Virus record (IMG/VR): IMGVR_UViG_3300030329_005016
Coordinates: 1-47,224 of that record
Reading direction: 5' to 3' (one strand)
DNA length: 47,224 bases
DNA from: a virus
A program made the position numbers and the translations under genes. Under the pieces are notes generated by a model. That model worked only from the letters and a program-made list of their open reading frames with translations, was not told the DNA's origin and made no database searches. The stretch's first letter is position 1. Every line of letters begins with the position of its first letter. Below are positions 24,163 through 31,478 of this stretch, one piece after another.

Positions 24163-24378
24163 TTACCGCTCTTGCCGCTCTTTCCACTTCTCAATCATCG
24201 AAAAGATGGCCTGTTTCGCGACACGGATGTGTCCTCCTGGCGGTTTGTACCAGTCGCTCTTCTGGATATACCCACGGTCAATCCAATGCCGGATGGTATC
24301 TGTGCTCACGCCGCAGATCCTCGCAGCCCTCGCCGTCGAGATGTATTCCTTCTCGTCCACCTTCGTCGCTGCGCTCAT
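24163..24378 (-). CDS. MerR/excisionase-type helix-turn-helix protein
   Basis: 71 residues; ATG at 24376-24378 with GGAG nine bases upstream. YISTARAARICGVSTDTIRHWIDRG is a MerR/BldC-type winged HTH, followed by GGHIRV (wing) and a C-terminal helix. It is the last gene before the terminase block, so a late-gene activator is the most interesting possibility. A terminase helper or DNA-binding excisionase is the alternative. The first seven residues match the next upstream gene because of a 23-bp direct repeat. Confidence 0.8.
   Translation of the reverse strand: MSAATKVDEKEYISTARAARICGVSTDTIRHWIDRGYIQKSDWYKPPGGHIRVAKQAIFSMIEKWKERQER
24356..24378. repeat. 23-bp direct repeat, copy 1 (copy 2 at 24544-24566)
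   Basis: The same 23 bases occur at 24356-24378 and 24544-24566. Both copies are the first codons of adjacent genes and encode MSAATKV. The two proteins share nothing else, so the repeat is a duplicated gene start or a recombination joint. Confidence 0.9.
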
Positions 24379-24566
24379 GGTTGGTTCTCCTGCCAGTAGC
24401 GCTTCAGCGCGTCGAACAGGTACTCGGGGATGGGGCGCCAGTGGTGCCCATTCCAGTTCTCGACGCACCACTCACACCCCAACTCGGTCCGCCGAACCTC
24501 GAGACATCCGTAGTAGTTCGACGCATTGTCGAACTCGTACCGCTCCACCTTCGTCGCTGCGCTCAT
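24375..24566 (-). CDS. Small aromatic-rich hypothetical protein
   Basis: 63 residues; ATG at 24564-24566 overlaps the upstream stop. Many Trp and Tyr (NASNYYGCLEVRRTE, CEWCVENWNGHHWRPIPEYL) and a CxxC. Not recognised. It shares its first seven residues with the downstream HTH gene through a direct repeat. Confidence 0.7.
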   Translation of the reverse strand: MSAATKVERYEFDNASNYYGCLEVRRTELGCEWCVENWNGHHWRPIPEYLFDALKRYWQENQP

Positions 24567-24754
24567 CGCCGAAGCCTCGTCATCACGTAGTCCGCTAGCC
24601 ATTCGCGATAGCGCGGAATGACAGTGCACTTTGCAAGCGCACGTGGAGAGAACTCCACGGCATCGCATCCAAAACCCGTAATGAGGTGACCGACTACCAA
24701 GTCGCACTCCTCACCAGGCACACCAATACGCAGCACCCGTCGCTCCTCACTCAC
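24563..24754 (-). CDS. Small hypothetical protein
   Basis: 63 residues from a GTG at 24752-24754 overlapping the upstream TGA (GTGA). A longer start would run into the neighbouring gene. Compact alpha/beta sequence with three Cys. No family recognised. Confidence 0.65.
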   Translation of the reverse strand: MSEERRVLRIGVPGEECDLVVGHLITGFGCDAVEFSPRALAKCTVIPRYREWLADYVMTRLRR

Positions 24755-25221
24755 ATCGCCCCCGCTTTCTTCTTCTGCTCCATGTACTGACGGTGCAGCG
24801 CACGTGCTCGTCGCCGTGCCTCTCGTCGTCGCTTCCGCACCCACGTGCCGACGTCACCCTTCGCGTCGTCGTTCGCGAGCACCCACAGCCAATCCATGCG
24901 CGCCTCGGCGCACCGCTTGTTCGCGCGGTGCATGCGCTGGCGCAGTCGTCCCGAGACGTACTCGGCCCACAGCTCGTTTTGCGAGAGAGGGCGACCACGT
25001 AAGCGGGAGAGGGCGGCCTTAGCGCACTCGTCTCGCACGATGGCGTCAGTCAAGGCGCTCGACTTCCCGAGCTCGTACATCACGAGCGCTCCACCTGGCT
25101 TGTGGAGCATGTCGAAGCCTCGAAGCACCTTCCCCCACGTGAGCGCGCCGCGCATGACACCGACCGAAAAGTCGAGCGCACGCACTGTGCCCGATGTTGA
25201 ATAGACCCGTCCTTCACTCAT
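24751..25221 (-). CDS. Basic hypothetical protein
   Basis: 156 residues, ATGA overlap upstream. The last 50 residues are strongly basic (RKRRREARRRARALHRQ), suggesting nucleic acid contact. The centre has helices and one GGALVMYELGKSS segment. Not recognised; an early or middle-time DNA or RNA-associated role is possible. Confidence 0.65.
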   Translation of the reverse strand: MSEGRVYSTSGTVRALDFSVGVMRGALTWGKVLRGFDMLHKPGGALVMYELGKSSALTDAIVRDECAKAALSRLRGRPLSQNELWAEYVSGRLRQRMHRANKRCAEARMDWLWVLANDDAKGDVGTWVRKRRREARRRARALHRQYMEQKKKAGAM

Positions 25222-26078
25222 CTCCCCAACTCCCTCTCCCGTGTCTCAATCGCCCGCATCTCCGACGTCCATCGCCGAAGCCGCTCGTCGTACCGGTCCG
25301 GGTCTTCGCTCACGACCGGACGCATTGGAGGCGCCACCAGTCCGCGCGCGACGAGCTCGGCCTTGAGCCGGCGGCGCGCCCACTTCCGCAGCCCACCCAC
25401 GACAGGCACCGCGACACCCAGCGGCCCCGCGAGCTCGTTCGCCGTCATCGGCGTCCACGCGCGCATGCCGCCTCGAGGCCGGTACACGCGCTCACCGGCG
25501 CGGCGCTCGGAGCGGTCCACGATGGGGCGCCCGACTTCCATGAGCAGGAACGCGGCTTCCGCCTCCCGTCGCGGCATGTCACCCGCCCAGCGGTCGAAGA
25601 CGCACGCAAGGGACCGGTCCACCTCGGCGACTGACTCGGCCTGCCGCGTCGTGCTCGACGAGCCCCGCCGCTCGTGCTGAATGAGTGTCCCTAGCGAGCC
25701 GAGCGCCTCGTAGCTGCCCGAAACGCTGCCGCCGCTGTAGCCGTCCACCCGAGCGACCATGAGCGCCTCCAGCGCGCGCCCCATACTCGCGAAAAGCGGG
25801 CGCTTCTTCTCGCCGGCGATGCTCTCGTCGATGGCTTGATGGTCGCTGTCCGAAAGGTGGCGTGCACCAACGCGCGCGACCATCTCGGGCGGCGGTGACC
25901 ACGGCTCGTCCTCGGTCATCTCCGACGGCGCAAAGGGGAGCTCTGACAAGCGCCCGAGGCACAGCCGGCAGGTCACCGCTTCGCGGTCGCGTGTCGCGGC
26001 CTTGGCCAGCATGCCGCAGAGCGACAGGGTGCCGACCTTCGTGTCGCGGTCGGCGTAGTGCGTCTTCGTCTTTCCCAC
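25218..26078 (-). CDS. Hypothetical protein with N-terminal zinc-site motif
   Basis: 286 residues. The N-terminus (KTHYADRDTKVGTLSLCG, then VTCRLCLGRL) places His, Cys and a CxxC pair as in small zinc knuckles. The remainder is helical with a basic Arg-rich part at 215-240. The start at 26076-26078 lies 14 bases from the start of the divergent gene 26093-26317. Function not recognised. Confidence 0.65.
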   Translation of the reverse strand: MGKTKTHYADRDTKVGTLSLCGMLAKAATRDREAVTCRLCLGRLSELPFAPSEMTEDEPWSPPPEMVARVGARHLSDSDHQAIDESIAGEKKRPLFASMGRALEALMVARVDGYSGGSVSGSYEALGSLGTLIQHERRGSSSTTRQAESVAEVDRSLACVFDRWAGDMPRREAEAAFLLMEVGRPIVDRSERRAGERVYRPRGGMRAWTPMTANELAGPLGVAVPVVGGLRKWARRRLKAELVARGLVAPPMRPVVSEDPDRYDERLRRWTSEMRAIETRERELGR

Positions 26079-26092
26079 GTTACCCTTCCTCC

Positions 26093-26317
26093 GTGTCTGC
26101 GATTGCCATCGGCTGTGGCTCCTGCCTCGAGCTCTCCGAACTCGCAGGCGAGGTGCCGACCACGTGCCCGGTGTGCGCCACGGTGCTCACGGGTCGCGCG
26201 CCGCGTGTCGTCGTGTGGCTGCGCATCCCCGTGACGGAGCCCACATCACACGCCATCGACTGGCTTGGAGACTGGTCCCCCAACGCGCAGTCGGCGATGA
26301 TTCCGCTCGTTGCGTAG
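26093..26317 (+). CDS. Zinc-ribbon protein on the opposite strand
   Basis: 74 residues from a GTG at 26093-26095. CGSC at 8-11 and CPVC at 25-28 form a zinc-ribbon pair; the rest is a short beta/alpha segment (RVVVWLRIPVTEP, then DWLGDWSPNAQSAM). Third codon positions are strongly G/C only in this frame; the antisense frame 26080-26334 is Ser/Thr-rich and unconvincing. It lies alone on the plus strand inside a minus-strand operon, between a gene that starts 14 bases away and one that ends 1 base away. No clear ribosome site. It may be a moron. Confidence 0.6.
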   Translation: MSAIAIGCGSCLELSELAGEVPTTCPVCATVLTGRAPRVVVWLRIPVTEPTSHAIDWLGDWSPNAQSAMIPLVA

Positions 26318-26318
26318 G

Positions 26319-26462
26319 TCACGCCTGCCCCCACTCAAAGTCCCGCATCGCGTGCCCCAGCGTCAGACGCATGAGCGTCCAGAACTCAAGCTCCACACGA
26401 CAGTCTTCGCCGCATGGCTCCGTCCAGCAGAAGAGGCCGATGTCGGTGCGGTAGTCGGTCAC
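26319..26462 (-). CDS. 47-residue hypothetical protein
   Basis: A GTG at 26460-26462 overlaps the upstream TGA by 4 bases. The product has three Cys (FCWTEPCGEDC) and an amphipathic helix (LEFWTLMRLTLGHAM). Codon third positions are G/C-rich. Not recognised. Confidence 0.6.
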   Translation of the reverse strand: MTDYRTDIGLFCWTEPCGEDCRVELEFWTLMRLTLGHAMRDFEWGQA

Positions 26463-26857
26463 GAGTCGCCGGCCTCCTCCAGGGGAAGGACGGTGACACA
26501 GGCACAGAGGGTTGATAACGAAACAAGGTCGTAAACCTCTCGCTCAAGCCTCTTAGAGAACGGCCTGATTCTTGCCGTTATCTCAATGGCTCCTGGCTCA
26601 TCGGATAGGAAGCAGTGCGTGAGACCAAACCTCCTGCATGCGGTATCCGAAATCCGTCGCGCTCCATCACCAATGCACCACGGCGTGGGTTCTCCAGCGT
26701 CCTCAAACTCAAGCGGAGCGCAGTCTTCACAAAGTGCAGTCTTACGCACCTGCTGGTCTCGAATGCGGTTGATGCGCACCACGCACCAGCGGTCCTCTCC
26801 GCATCGGCGGCAGTTGTCCACGAAGTTGTGCATCTCGTATTTGCCCTGAAATCCCAT
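26459..26857 (-). CDS. Zinc-finger-like hypothetical protein
   Basis: 132 residues; the ATG at 26855-26857 overlaps the upstream stop (TGATG), whereas an earlier start would add an unlikely Arg/Ala stretch. NCRRCGEDRWC and LCEDC give two Cys pairs 25 residues apart, a zinc-ribbon layout. More Cys follow (CIGD, ACRR). Function unknown; one of many small zinc proteins of this phage. Confidence 0.7.
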   Translation of the reverse strand: MGFQGKYEMHNFVDNCRRCGEDRWCVVRINRIRDQQVRKTALCEDCAPLEFEDAGEPTPWCIGDGARRISDTACRRFGLTHCFLSDEPGAIEITARIRPFSKRLEREVYDLVSLSTLCACVTVLPLEEAGDS

Positions 26858-27381
26858 CACCCCACCCGCTCCTCGATCTTGTCCAGCACGCGCCACAACT
26901 GCGCGCACCGCTGCTTCAGTTCGTCACCAAGCTCGGTGTCGCCCACCTCCGCGCGCGAGCGCTTCGACAGACTCGCGTCGAGCTGCACGAGCCAGCCCAC
27001 GACGTCGGCCACCTCCTCGCGCATCTCCCACACGAGCTCCACGGGCGGGCGCTCGCTCGACTTGTCGCCGTACTCTTTTCGGCCTGCTTCGAGGCGGGCC
27101 ATCACGAGTGCGGTGAGGGTTTGGTCGCTCGCCATCAGCATCACCTCGGTTCTCTCGTTGTCGACGTACAGTCGGTGTCCGTCACCAGCCCAGCGGAACT
27201 CGCCCCATGCGTTGCACCATGAGCAAGTTGTGTAGAAGCGGCCCACCTCGCTCGGGTCGAGGGTTTCCATCAGGCAACCGCGGTCCTTCGTCTGCCACCC
27301 ACTGAAGACGCCTGTGTACCCACGCGCGGAGCACTTCGGACACTTCTGCTTTGGAGCGTTGACGTGGTCAAAGAGTCCCAT
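26857..27381 (-). CDS. Zinc-ribbon plus MazG-like helical protein
   Basis: 174 residues. CPKC at 14-17 and CSWC at about 53-56 form a zinc pair. The second half reads ARLEAGRKEYGD, then VELVWEMREEVADVVGWLVQ, like the EExxD helices of MazG/dUTPase-type nucleotide pyrophosphohydrolases, but only part of the metal site can be seen. A role in nucleotide pools is a weak inference. It overlaps the upstream gene by 14 bases. Confidence 0.65.
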   Translation of the reverse strand: MGLFDHVNAPKQKCPKCSARGYTGVFSGWQTKDRGCLMETLDPSEVGRFYTTCSWCNAWGEFRWAGDGHRLYVDNERTEVMLMASDQTLTALVMARLEAGRKEYGDKSSERPPVELVWEMREEVADVVGWLVQLDASLSKRSRAEVGDTELGDELKQRCAQLWRVLDKIEERVG

Positions 27382-28009
27382 GCGCCACCACCTTCGGCAT
27401 CATCAGCACGCCACGCGTGTCCAACTCGTTCCGCAGCGCCGACCGAAACACGACGTGCCGCACATGCGAGCGCAGGTCTTCTGACCACGGCGCAATCGCC
27501 ACCGTCAGCTCGCCTCGTTCGTCGCGCGTGATGTCGCACCGACTCAGCCCCAGTTGCGCGCACAGCCGCTTCGACACGGAGCGGTAGATGGTTGGCGGCG
27601 CACCTCCCGCGCTCGCCTCCCCATGCCCGTCGACGGCGTTCTCGAAGCACTCGAAGTCCTTGAGGCGCTCCTCACGCGGCTTGTGAAACCGCTCGTAAGC
27701 TCGCTGGCTGTACCGCGAGCACGACATTTTGTGGTAGTCGCTCTTGCACTCTGGGCACTCAGTCGCCACCTCCCGACTGTGCTCCTTCACCTCGTCGAGC
27801 GTGTAAACGCCCGTCGCGACCATCACGCCCTGGGCGTAGCCGAGCCTCTGCGTGACCTCGGGCAGGGAGTGCCCGTCATGAATCCACGACGGCATGTTTG
27901 CTACGTGATCGAGCAGCTGGTCGCGAAGTCCCCAGCGTATCGAATACTCCTGCTCCCTTGCCTCCTCCGAATACCGCTCCAGCAACCCTAGCGCCTGGTC
28001 ACGCGTCAT
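27368..28009 (-). CDS. Hypothetical protein with internal Cys cluster
   Basis: 213 residues from the ATG at 28007-28009. The middle has CPECKSDYHKMSC, a zinc-finger-like cluster. The C-terminal part is mixed alpha/beta. Not recognised. The ends overlap neighbouring genes by 11 and 14 bases, typical of this operon. Confidence 0.65.
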   Translation of the reverse strand: MTRDQALGLLERYSEEAREQEYSIRWGLRDQLLDHVANMPSWIHDGHSLPEVTQRLGYAQGVMVATGVYTLDEVKEHSREVATECPECKSDYHKMSCSRYSQRAYERFHKPREERLKDFECFENAVDGHGEASAGGAPPTIYRSVSKRLCAQLGLSRCDITRDERGELTVAIAPWSEDLRSHVRHVVFRSALRNELDTRGVLMMPKVVAHGTL

Positions 28010-28322
28010 CCCGCACCGCCTCATCCGCAATCGCGCGAGCGCGCTCGATGATGTAACTGGGTGACCATGTTGTACTCGCCGCCGAACCCGTCAGGGCGGC
28101 GAGGAAGACGCGGTCGTGGAACGTGAGTTCGCGTGGGGCGTTGACGATGCTGGCGCGAGTGTCCGCGCGAAGCATTAGCAGCGGACTCTTCAGCCGCTCC
28201 TCAACGGTTCGTGCCCACTCGCCTGCGTCCTTTGCAGCAGCGAAGGCAGCGTCTTCCAGCGATGGGTCGCTCATACAGTTGACCGCTTCGATCAACGCGT
28301 CCTCAAGTCGTGTCTCACTCAT
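27999..28322 (-). CDS. Hypothetical helical protein
   Basis: 107 residues, ATGA overlap with the rusA gene. Mostly helical, acidic and Ala-rich, no Cys pair and no membrane segment. Not recognised. Confidence 0.65.
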   Translation of the reverse strand: MSETRLEDALIEAVNCMSDPSLEDAAFAAAKDAGEWARTVEERLKSPLLMLRADTRASIVNAPRELTFHDRVFLAALTGSAASTTWSPSYIIERARAIADEAVRDDA

Positions 28323-28741
28323 CCCGTCCTCCTCACCTTCACCCGCCTCTGCGGCTCTTCATCCTCTGCGGGCTCCACGACCACCACGGTCCGCTCAGCC
28401 CCTCCCGTCACGCGCGAGTCGTGCTTGCGCACCGTCAGCTCCACCACCTGCGCGTCGTCGGTCCACGCCACGGTGTTCGCCGCGTCCAGCACGAGCTTCG
28501 CGTAGTTGTCCGCGTCTGGCGTCGCATCCCGCTTGCGTCGGCGGTACACGTCGATGCGCACACGCAGCGGGCCCTCGAAGGTGTCCAGCATGTGCTCACG
28601 CATCGCGAACCCCACGCACTGCCGCACGAGCGCCTTGGCTTGCCGCATGCCGCGAGGCGTTAGGCGTCGCCCCGTCTTTGGGTCCGTCGTTGTGCGCTTC
28701 CACGACTGCGGGCGTCCGGGGACTACGAAGCGGAGGGTCAC
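28319..28741 (-). CDS. rusA: RusA-like Holliday junction resolvase
   Basis: 140 residues. VVPGRPQSWKRTTT at the start and PDADNYAKLVLDAANTVAW followed by TDDAQVVEL match the RusA family; Asp76, Asp78 and Asp96 correspond to the catalytic acids. RusA cuts Holliday and branched junctions. In phages it resolves replication and recombination intermediates before packaging, which fits the Bet/SSB recombination pair on the other strand. Length is normal (E. coli RusA 120). Confidence 0.9.
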   Translation of the reverse strand: MTLRFVVPGRPQSWKRTTTDPKTGRRLTPRGMRQAKALVRQCVGFAMREHMLDTFEGPLRVRIDVYRRRKRDATPDADNYAKLVLDAANTVAWTDDAQVVELTVRKHDSRVTGGAERTVVVVEPAEDEEPQRRVKVRRTG

Positions 28742-28998
28742 GACTTGTGCCTCTTCAGTTCAGCCTCGAAGCGCTCGCTCCATCGCTCGATGTAGCCGCG
28801 CAGCTGGCTTTGCGTGCTGCTCTCGTCGATGACTTCGAGCGCGCTAGCCTCGGTGTCGAACGCCAACACCGGCCCGTCGTCCCACCACCACCGGGTCGAC
28901 CCTCCGGGCGGCACCTGCTCAGCAAGAAGCCTGATTCGCTCCCAGAAGCGCATCCTCCTCCGCTGCCGACGGATCCGTCGTGAACGTGCGCGGGTCAT
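28738..28998 (-). CDS. Small basic hypothetical protein
   Basis: 86 residues; the ATG at 28996-28998 overlaps the upstream stop. The N-terminus is strongly basic (TRARSRRIRRQRRRMRF). The middle has STRWWWDDGPVLAFDTE. Likely nucleic acid-associated, not recognised. Confidence 0.65.
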   Translation of the reverse strand: MTRARSRRIRRQRRRMRFWERIRLLAEQVPPGGSTRWWWDDGPVLAFDTEASALEVIDESSTQSQLRGYIERWSERFEAELKRHKS

Positions 28999-29276
28999 GA
29001 GCGCACCTCGAAGCACCCCTGCTCAGCTGCCCCCACGCCATCCCACGAGTCGAGGCTTGTGACGCACACCTCGTTCGAATCGCCCTGGATGAACACCTCG
29101 CTCTTCGACGGATGCTGAACGCAGTAGCGGATGACCGCCGCAGGATGGCCGTACTTGGTTTTGTAGTCGTCGTGCCAGCCGTGATAGACGCGGTGCCCCT
29201 CGGGTCGGCGTCGGAACCACCAGCGCCAACCTGGGAACCGCTCGTGCAGTTCTCGGATGATCGATTGCTTTGCCAT
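28995..29276 (-). CDS. Small hypothetical protein
   Basis: 93 residues with GGAG nine bases before the ATG at 29274-29276. Rich in Trp/Arg near 15-25, and a long strand-rich rest. No family recognised. Confidence 0.65.
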   Translation of the reverse strand: MAKQSIIRELHERFPGWRWWFRRRPEGHRVYHGWHDDYKTKYGHPAAVIRYCVQHPSKSEVFIQGDSNEVCVTSLDSWDGVGAAEQGCFEVRS

Positions 29277-29530
29277 CACCACATCTCCTCCTGCCCAACC
29301 GTTTCCGTTTTGGAAACAGTTCGTCGCTGCCGAGCAGTTGCACTTTTTGCAACAACTGCGCTCGCTCCCGCGCAGCTGGCACACAGAGGCACCAGCGCAC
29401 GCTCCATCACTGCCCCACAGACGTCGCACGCGTAGCTCGTCATCATGCGCTGCGAGCCACAGCAGTACGGTGCGGCATACCGCCCGTCGCTCGTAGCAGC
29501 GCAGTCGACGCAAGTGCGGATGATGCTCAT
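29276..29530 (-). CDS. Small zinc-finger protein with four Cys pairs
   Basis: 84 residues. CVDC, YCCG, CDVC and CASC lie within the first 55 residues, enough for two zinc sites. The C-terminus is basic and Thr/Ala-rich. ATGA overlap upstream. Function unknown. Confidence 0.7.
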   Translation of the reverse strand: MSIIRTCVDCAATSDGRYAAPYCCGSQRMMTSYACDVCGAVMERALVPLCASCAGASAVVAKSATARQRRTVSKTETVGQEEMW

Positions 29531-29832
29531 GTCCGCGTCCCCACTGGCCGAATCTCCACACCCGCACGACGCGCGTGCATGAGCACCGACGTCGGCGCGA
29601 GGCCGTAACGCCGGCCCACCTTCACGCTCGACTCACCCGCTGCGTAGGCCGCCACCGCCTTCGCGATGCGTGCCTTGCGTGGGCACGGGATGTCTCGCGT
29701 GTAGCGCTCGACCGTGTTCCAGCGCACGCCGTAGCGGCGCGCAATCTGCGTGCGGTTGAACCCCGCTGCGTAGTCCTCGCGCATCGCGCGGCGCAGGGAG
29801 GTGGTGATGGTGCGGCGGGTGCTAGCCTGCAT
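29527..29832 (-). CDS. Double helix-turn-helix DNA-binding protein
   Basis: 101 residues from the ATG at 29830-29832. Two resolvase-type HTH units follow each other: DYAAGFNRTQIARRYGVRWNT and YAAGESSVKVGRRYGLAPTS. The protein is basic and has no catalytic part, so it probably binds DNA as a regulator or a transposase-like adaptor. Confidence 0.75.
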   Translation of the reverse strand: MQASTRRTITTSLRRAMREDYAAGFNRTQIARRYGVRWNTVERYTRDIPCPRKARIAKAVAAYAAGESSVKVGRRYGLAPTSVLMHARRAGVEIRPVGTRT

Positions 29833-29980
29833 TGAACGACCCCAGCACGATGGTTGGCTCACTGTAGAGCCATGGGTGAGCCTTGCCGATGCAGCGAACG
29901 TGCAGCCGCTCGCTGTCCCACAAGCAGTCGTCAATGCCGTGCTTGAGGTCCCGCGACCCCGTGAAGATCACGACGGTCAT
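29822..29980 (-). CDS. 52-residue protein with SLOG/YspA-like N-terminus
   Basis: ATG at 29978-29980 in ATGA overlap. It begins MTVVIFTGSRDLKHGIDD; VxxxGSRD is the nucleotide-binding start of SLOG/YspA-like folds, which are normally over 120 residues. The product ends after one more strand-helix unit (HPWLYSEPTIVLGSF), so it is a truncated or minimal version. Function unclear. Confidence 0.6.
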   Translation of the reverse strand: MTVVIFTGSRDLKHGIDDCLWDSERLHVRCIGKAHPWLYSEPTIVLGSFNAG

Positions 29981-30123
29981 CGCTCACCTCGCGCCGGCGG
30001 GGAGGTGCGCTTGCACCAGCCAAAGTGCCCATTCGGCACACCACACTCCGGGCACGTGTGGGCGCGCGGCGTGCGGCCCTCACGGTCTTGCGAGAGGCGG
30101 CCGGGTTCGATGGGTTTCTTCAC
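29977..30123 (-). CDS. 48-residue zinc-knuckle protein
   Basis: GTG at 30121-30123 overlaps the helicase stop (GTGA). Contains HTCPECGVPNGHFGWC, a Cys3/His zinc-knuckle pattern, in a basic Pro-rich protein. Not recognised beyond that. Confidence 0.6.
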   Translation of the reverse strand: MKKPIEPGRLSQDREGRTPRAHTCPECGVPNGHFGWCKRTSPPARGER

Positions 30124-31478
30124 GACAGCACCTCCATCATGTAGGCAGACGACTGCTCGCCTGGCGTCTCCCGCCAGCCCATCGTCTCGCCGCGGAACGT
30201 TGCAAGCAGCGGGCTCGTGGGGTCCGTCGGTGCCGTCGAGCGTGACTTAATCACATGGAGCTCGACGACGTTGCGTAGTGCCACCGTCTTCATCGGCTCG
30301 TATCGCGAGTGGCGGTAGAGCGCGATGACCTCGTGCGCATCCTGCTCGAGCTGTCCGGAGTCTCGAAGGTCCGAAAGCAGCGGCCGTCGGTTGTTGCGGG
30401 ACTCGAGGCTGCGGTTCAGCTGCGTGACAGCGATCATCGAGCAGTCGAGGCTCTTCGCGATGGCCAGTAGCCCTTGGCTGATTTCTGCCACCTCACGCTC
30501 GCGCGAGGCTGTTCGCTTCCCCGTCTTCGCCAACTGCGCGTAATCGACAACGACGACGTCCAACCCATGCCGGCGCTTCTGGTTTCGGCAGAGCGATGCG
30601 ATGTCCTCAACGGTCATGCCCGCTTGGTCCTCGATGACGTAGCGGCTCCCGGCGTCTTCGAGGCCAGCGACAGCCGCATCGACGCAGGCTTGCGTGTGGT
30701 CCCCGTTCGTCAGCCCGAGCTCGTGAGCCGTTGCCTTCGACAGCGACTGCACCGTGCGGCGCACCCAGTCGCGCTTGGTCATCTCGAGCGAGAACACAGC
30801 AGCAGAGCCACCGCGGAACACGCACTCAGACCCGATGCTCGAAGCGAATGCGCTCTTGCCCATGCCGGGGCGTGCGCAAACGATGGTCATGTGCCCGCGC
30901 TTCAGGCCGCCGCCAAGCGTTGCGTCGAGTGATTGGATGCCCGTTGTCGAGGCCAGTGCCGAGTCGTCACCAGAGCGCGCTTCGTCAACGCACTTGCGAG
31001 CTTCCTCGCCCATCGTCGTGAATCCCGTGGCGTCATCGTGGTCCACGATGCTGGCCTCGGCGAGCGTTCGTGCTTCTGCGGCACTGCCTGCGCTCTGCGC
31101 CGAGACGAGGGCACGGTGAAGCCGCTCAACCACGCGTCGATGCTCAGCGAGTTCGCCAATGCGGTCGCACAGCGCCGAGACCATTCGAGGGTCCTGCGCA
31201 TGCGCAGACTCCGCCATGCGGTCGCACGCTGCCGCTGCTTTGGGTGCTGCTCGGCGTCGTAGTTCGGCGCTCACCACCTCGAAGCCCGCGGGGATCTCAT
31301 CGGCGTCGAGGTCGAGGACCACTGACCAGATCGACCGATGCTCGCCAGTCGCGAAGTCACCCGCTGATGGGGTCTTCGACACGTGCCGAAGGTCTGACGG
31401 GCGGCGAAGCACGTGCCCAATGAAGGCCCGCTCAAGCTCGATGTCCACGAGCGATTCACGCGACATTGGCGACCCCAT
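30120..31478 (-). CDS. dnaB: Replicative DNA helicase, DnaB-like
   Basis: 452 residues. Start chosen at 31476-31478 because GGGAG lies seven bases upstream. The N-terminal domain (about 1-120, SLVDIELERAFIGHVL) is followed by the RecA-like motor with Walker A ARPGMGKS at 202-209 and Walker B VVVVDYAQL with Asp312, plus IAVTQLNRSLE and DLRDSGQLEQDAHEVIALYR as in DnaB motifs 3 and 4. It is the ring helicase of the phage fork, loaded by the initiator encoded just upstream. Confidence 0.93.
   Translation of the reverse strand: MGSPMSRESLVDIELERAFIGHVLRRPSDLRHVSKTPSAGDFATGEHRSIWSVVLDLDADEIPAGFEVVSAELRRRAAPKAAAACDRMAESAHAQDPRMVSALCDRIGELAEHRRVVERLHRALVSAQSAGSAAEARTLAEASIVDHDDATGFTTMGEEARKCVDEARSGDDSALASTTGIQSLDATLGGGLKRGHMTIVCARPGMGKSAFASSIGSECVFRGGSAAVFSLEMTKRDWVRRTVQSLSKATAHELGLTNGDHTQACVDAAVAGLEDAGSRYVIEDQAGMTVEDIASLCRNQKRRHGLDVVVVDYAQLAKTGKRTASREREVAEISQGLLAIAKSLDCSMIAVTQLNRSLESRNNRRPLLSDLRDSGQLEQDAHEVIALYRHSRYEPMKTVALRNVVELHVIKSRSTAPTDPTSPLLATFRGETMGWRETPGEQSSAYMMEVLS

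Noticed and set aside
26080-26334. Minus-strand 84-codon gene
   Set aside because: Ser/Thr-rich and poor third-position pattern; the plus-strand frame at 26093-26317 and the minus gene at 26319-26462 explain the region better.
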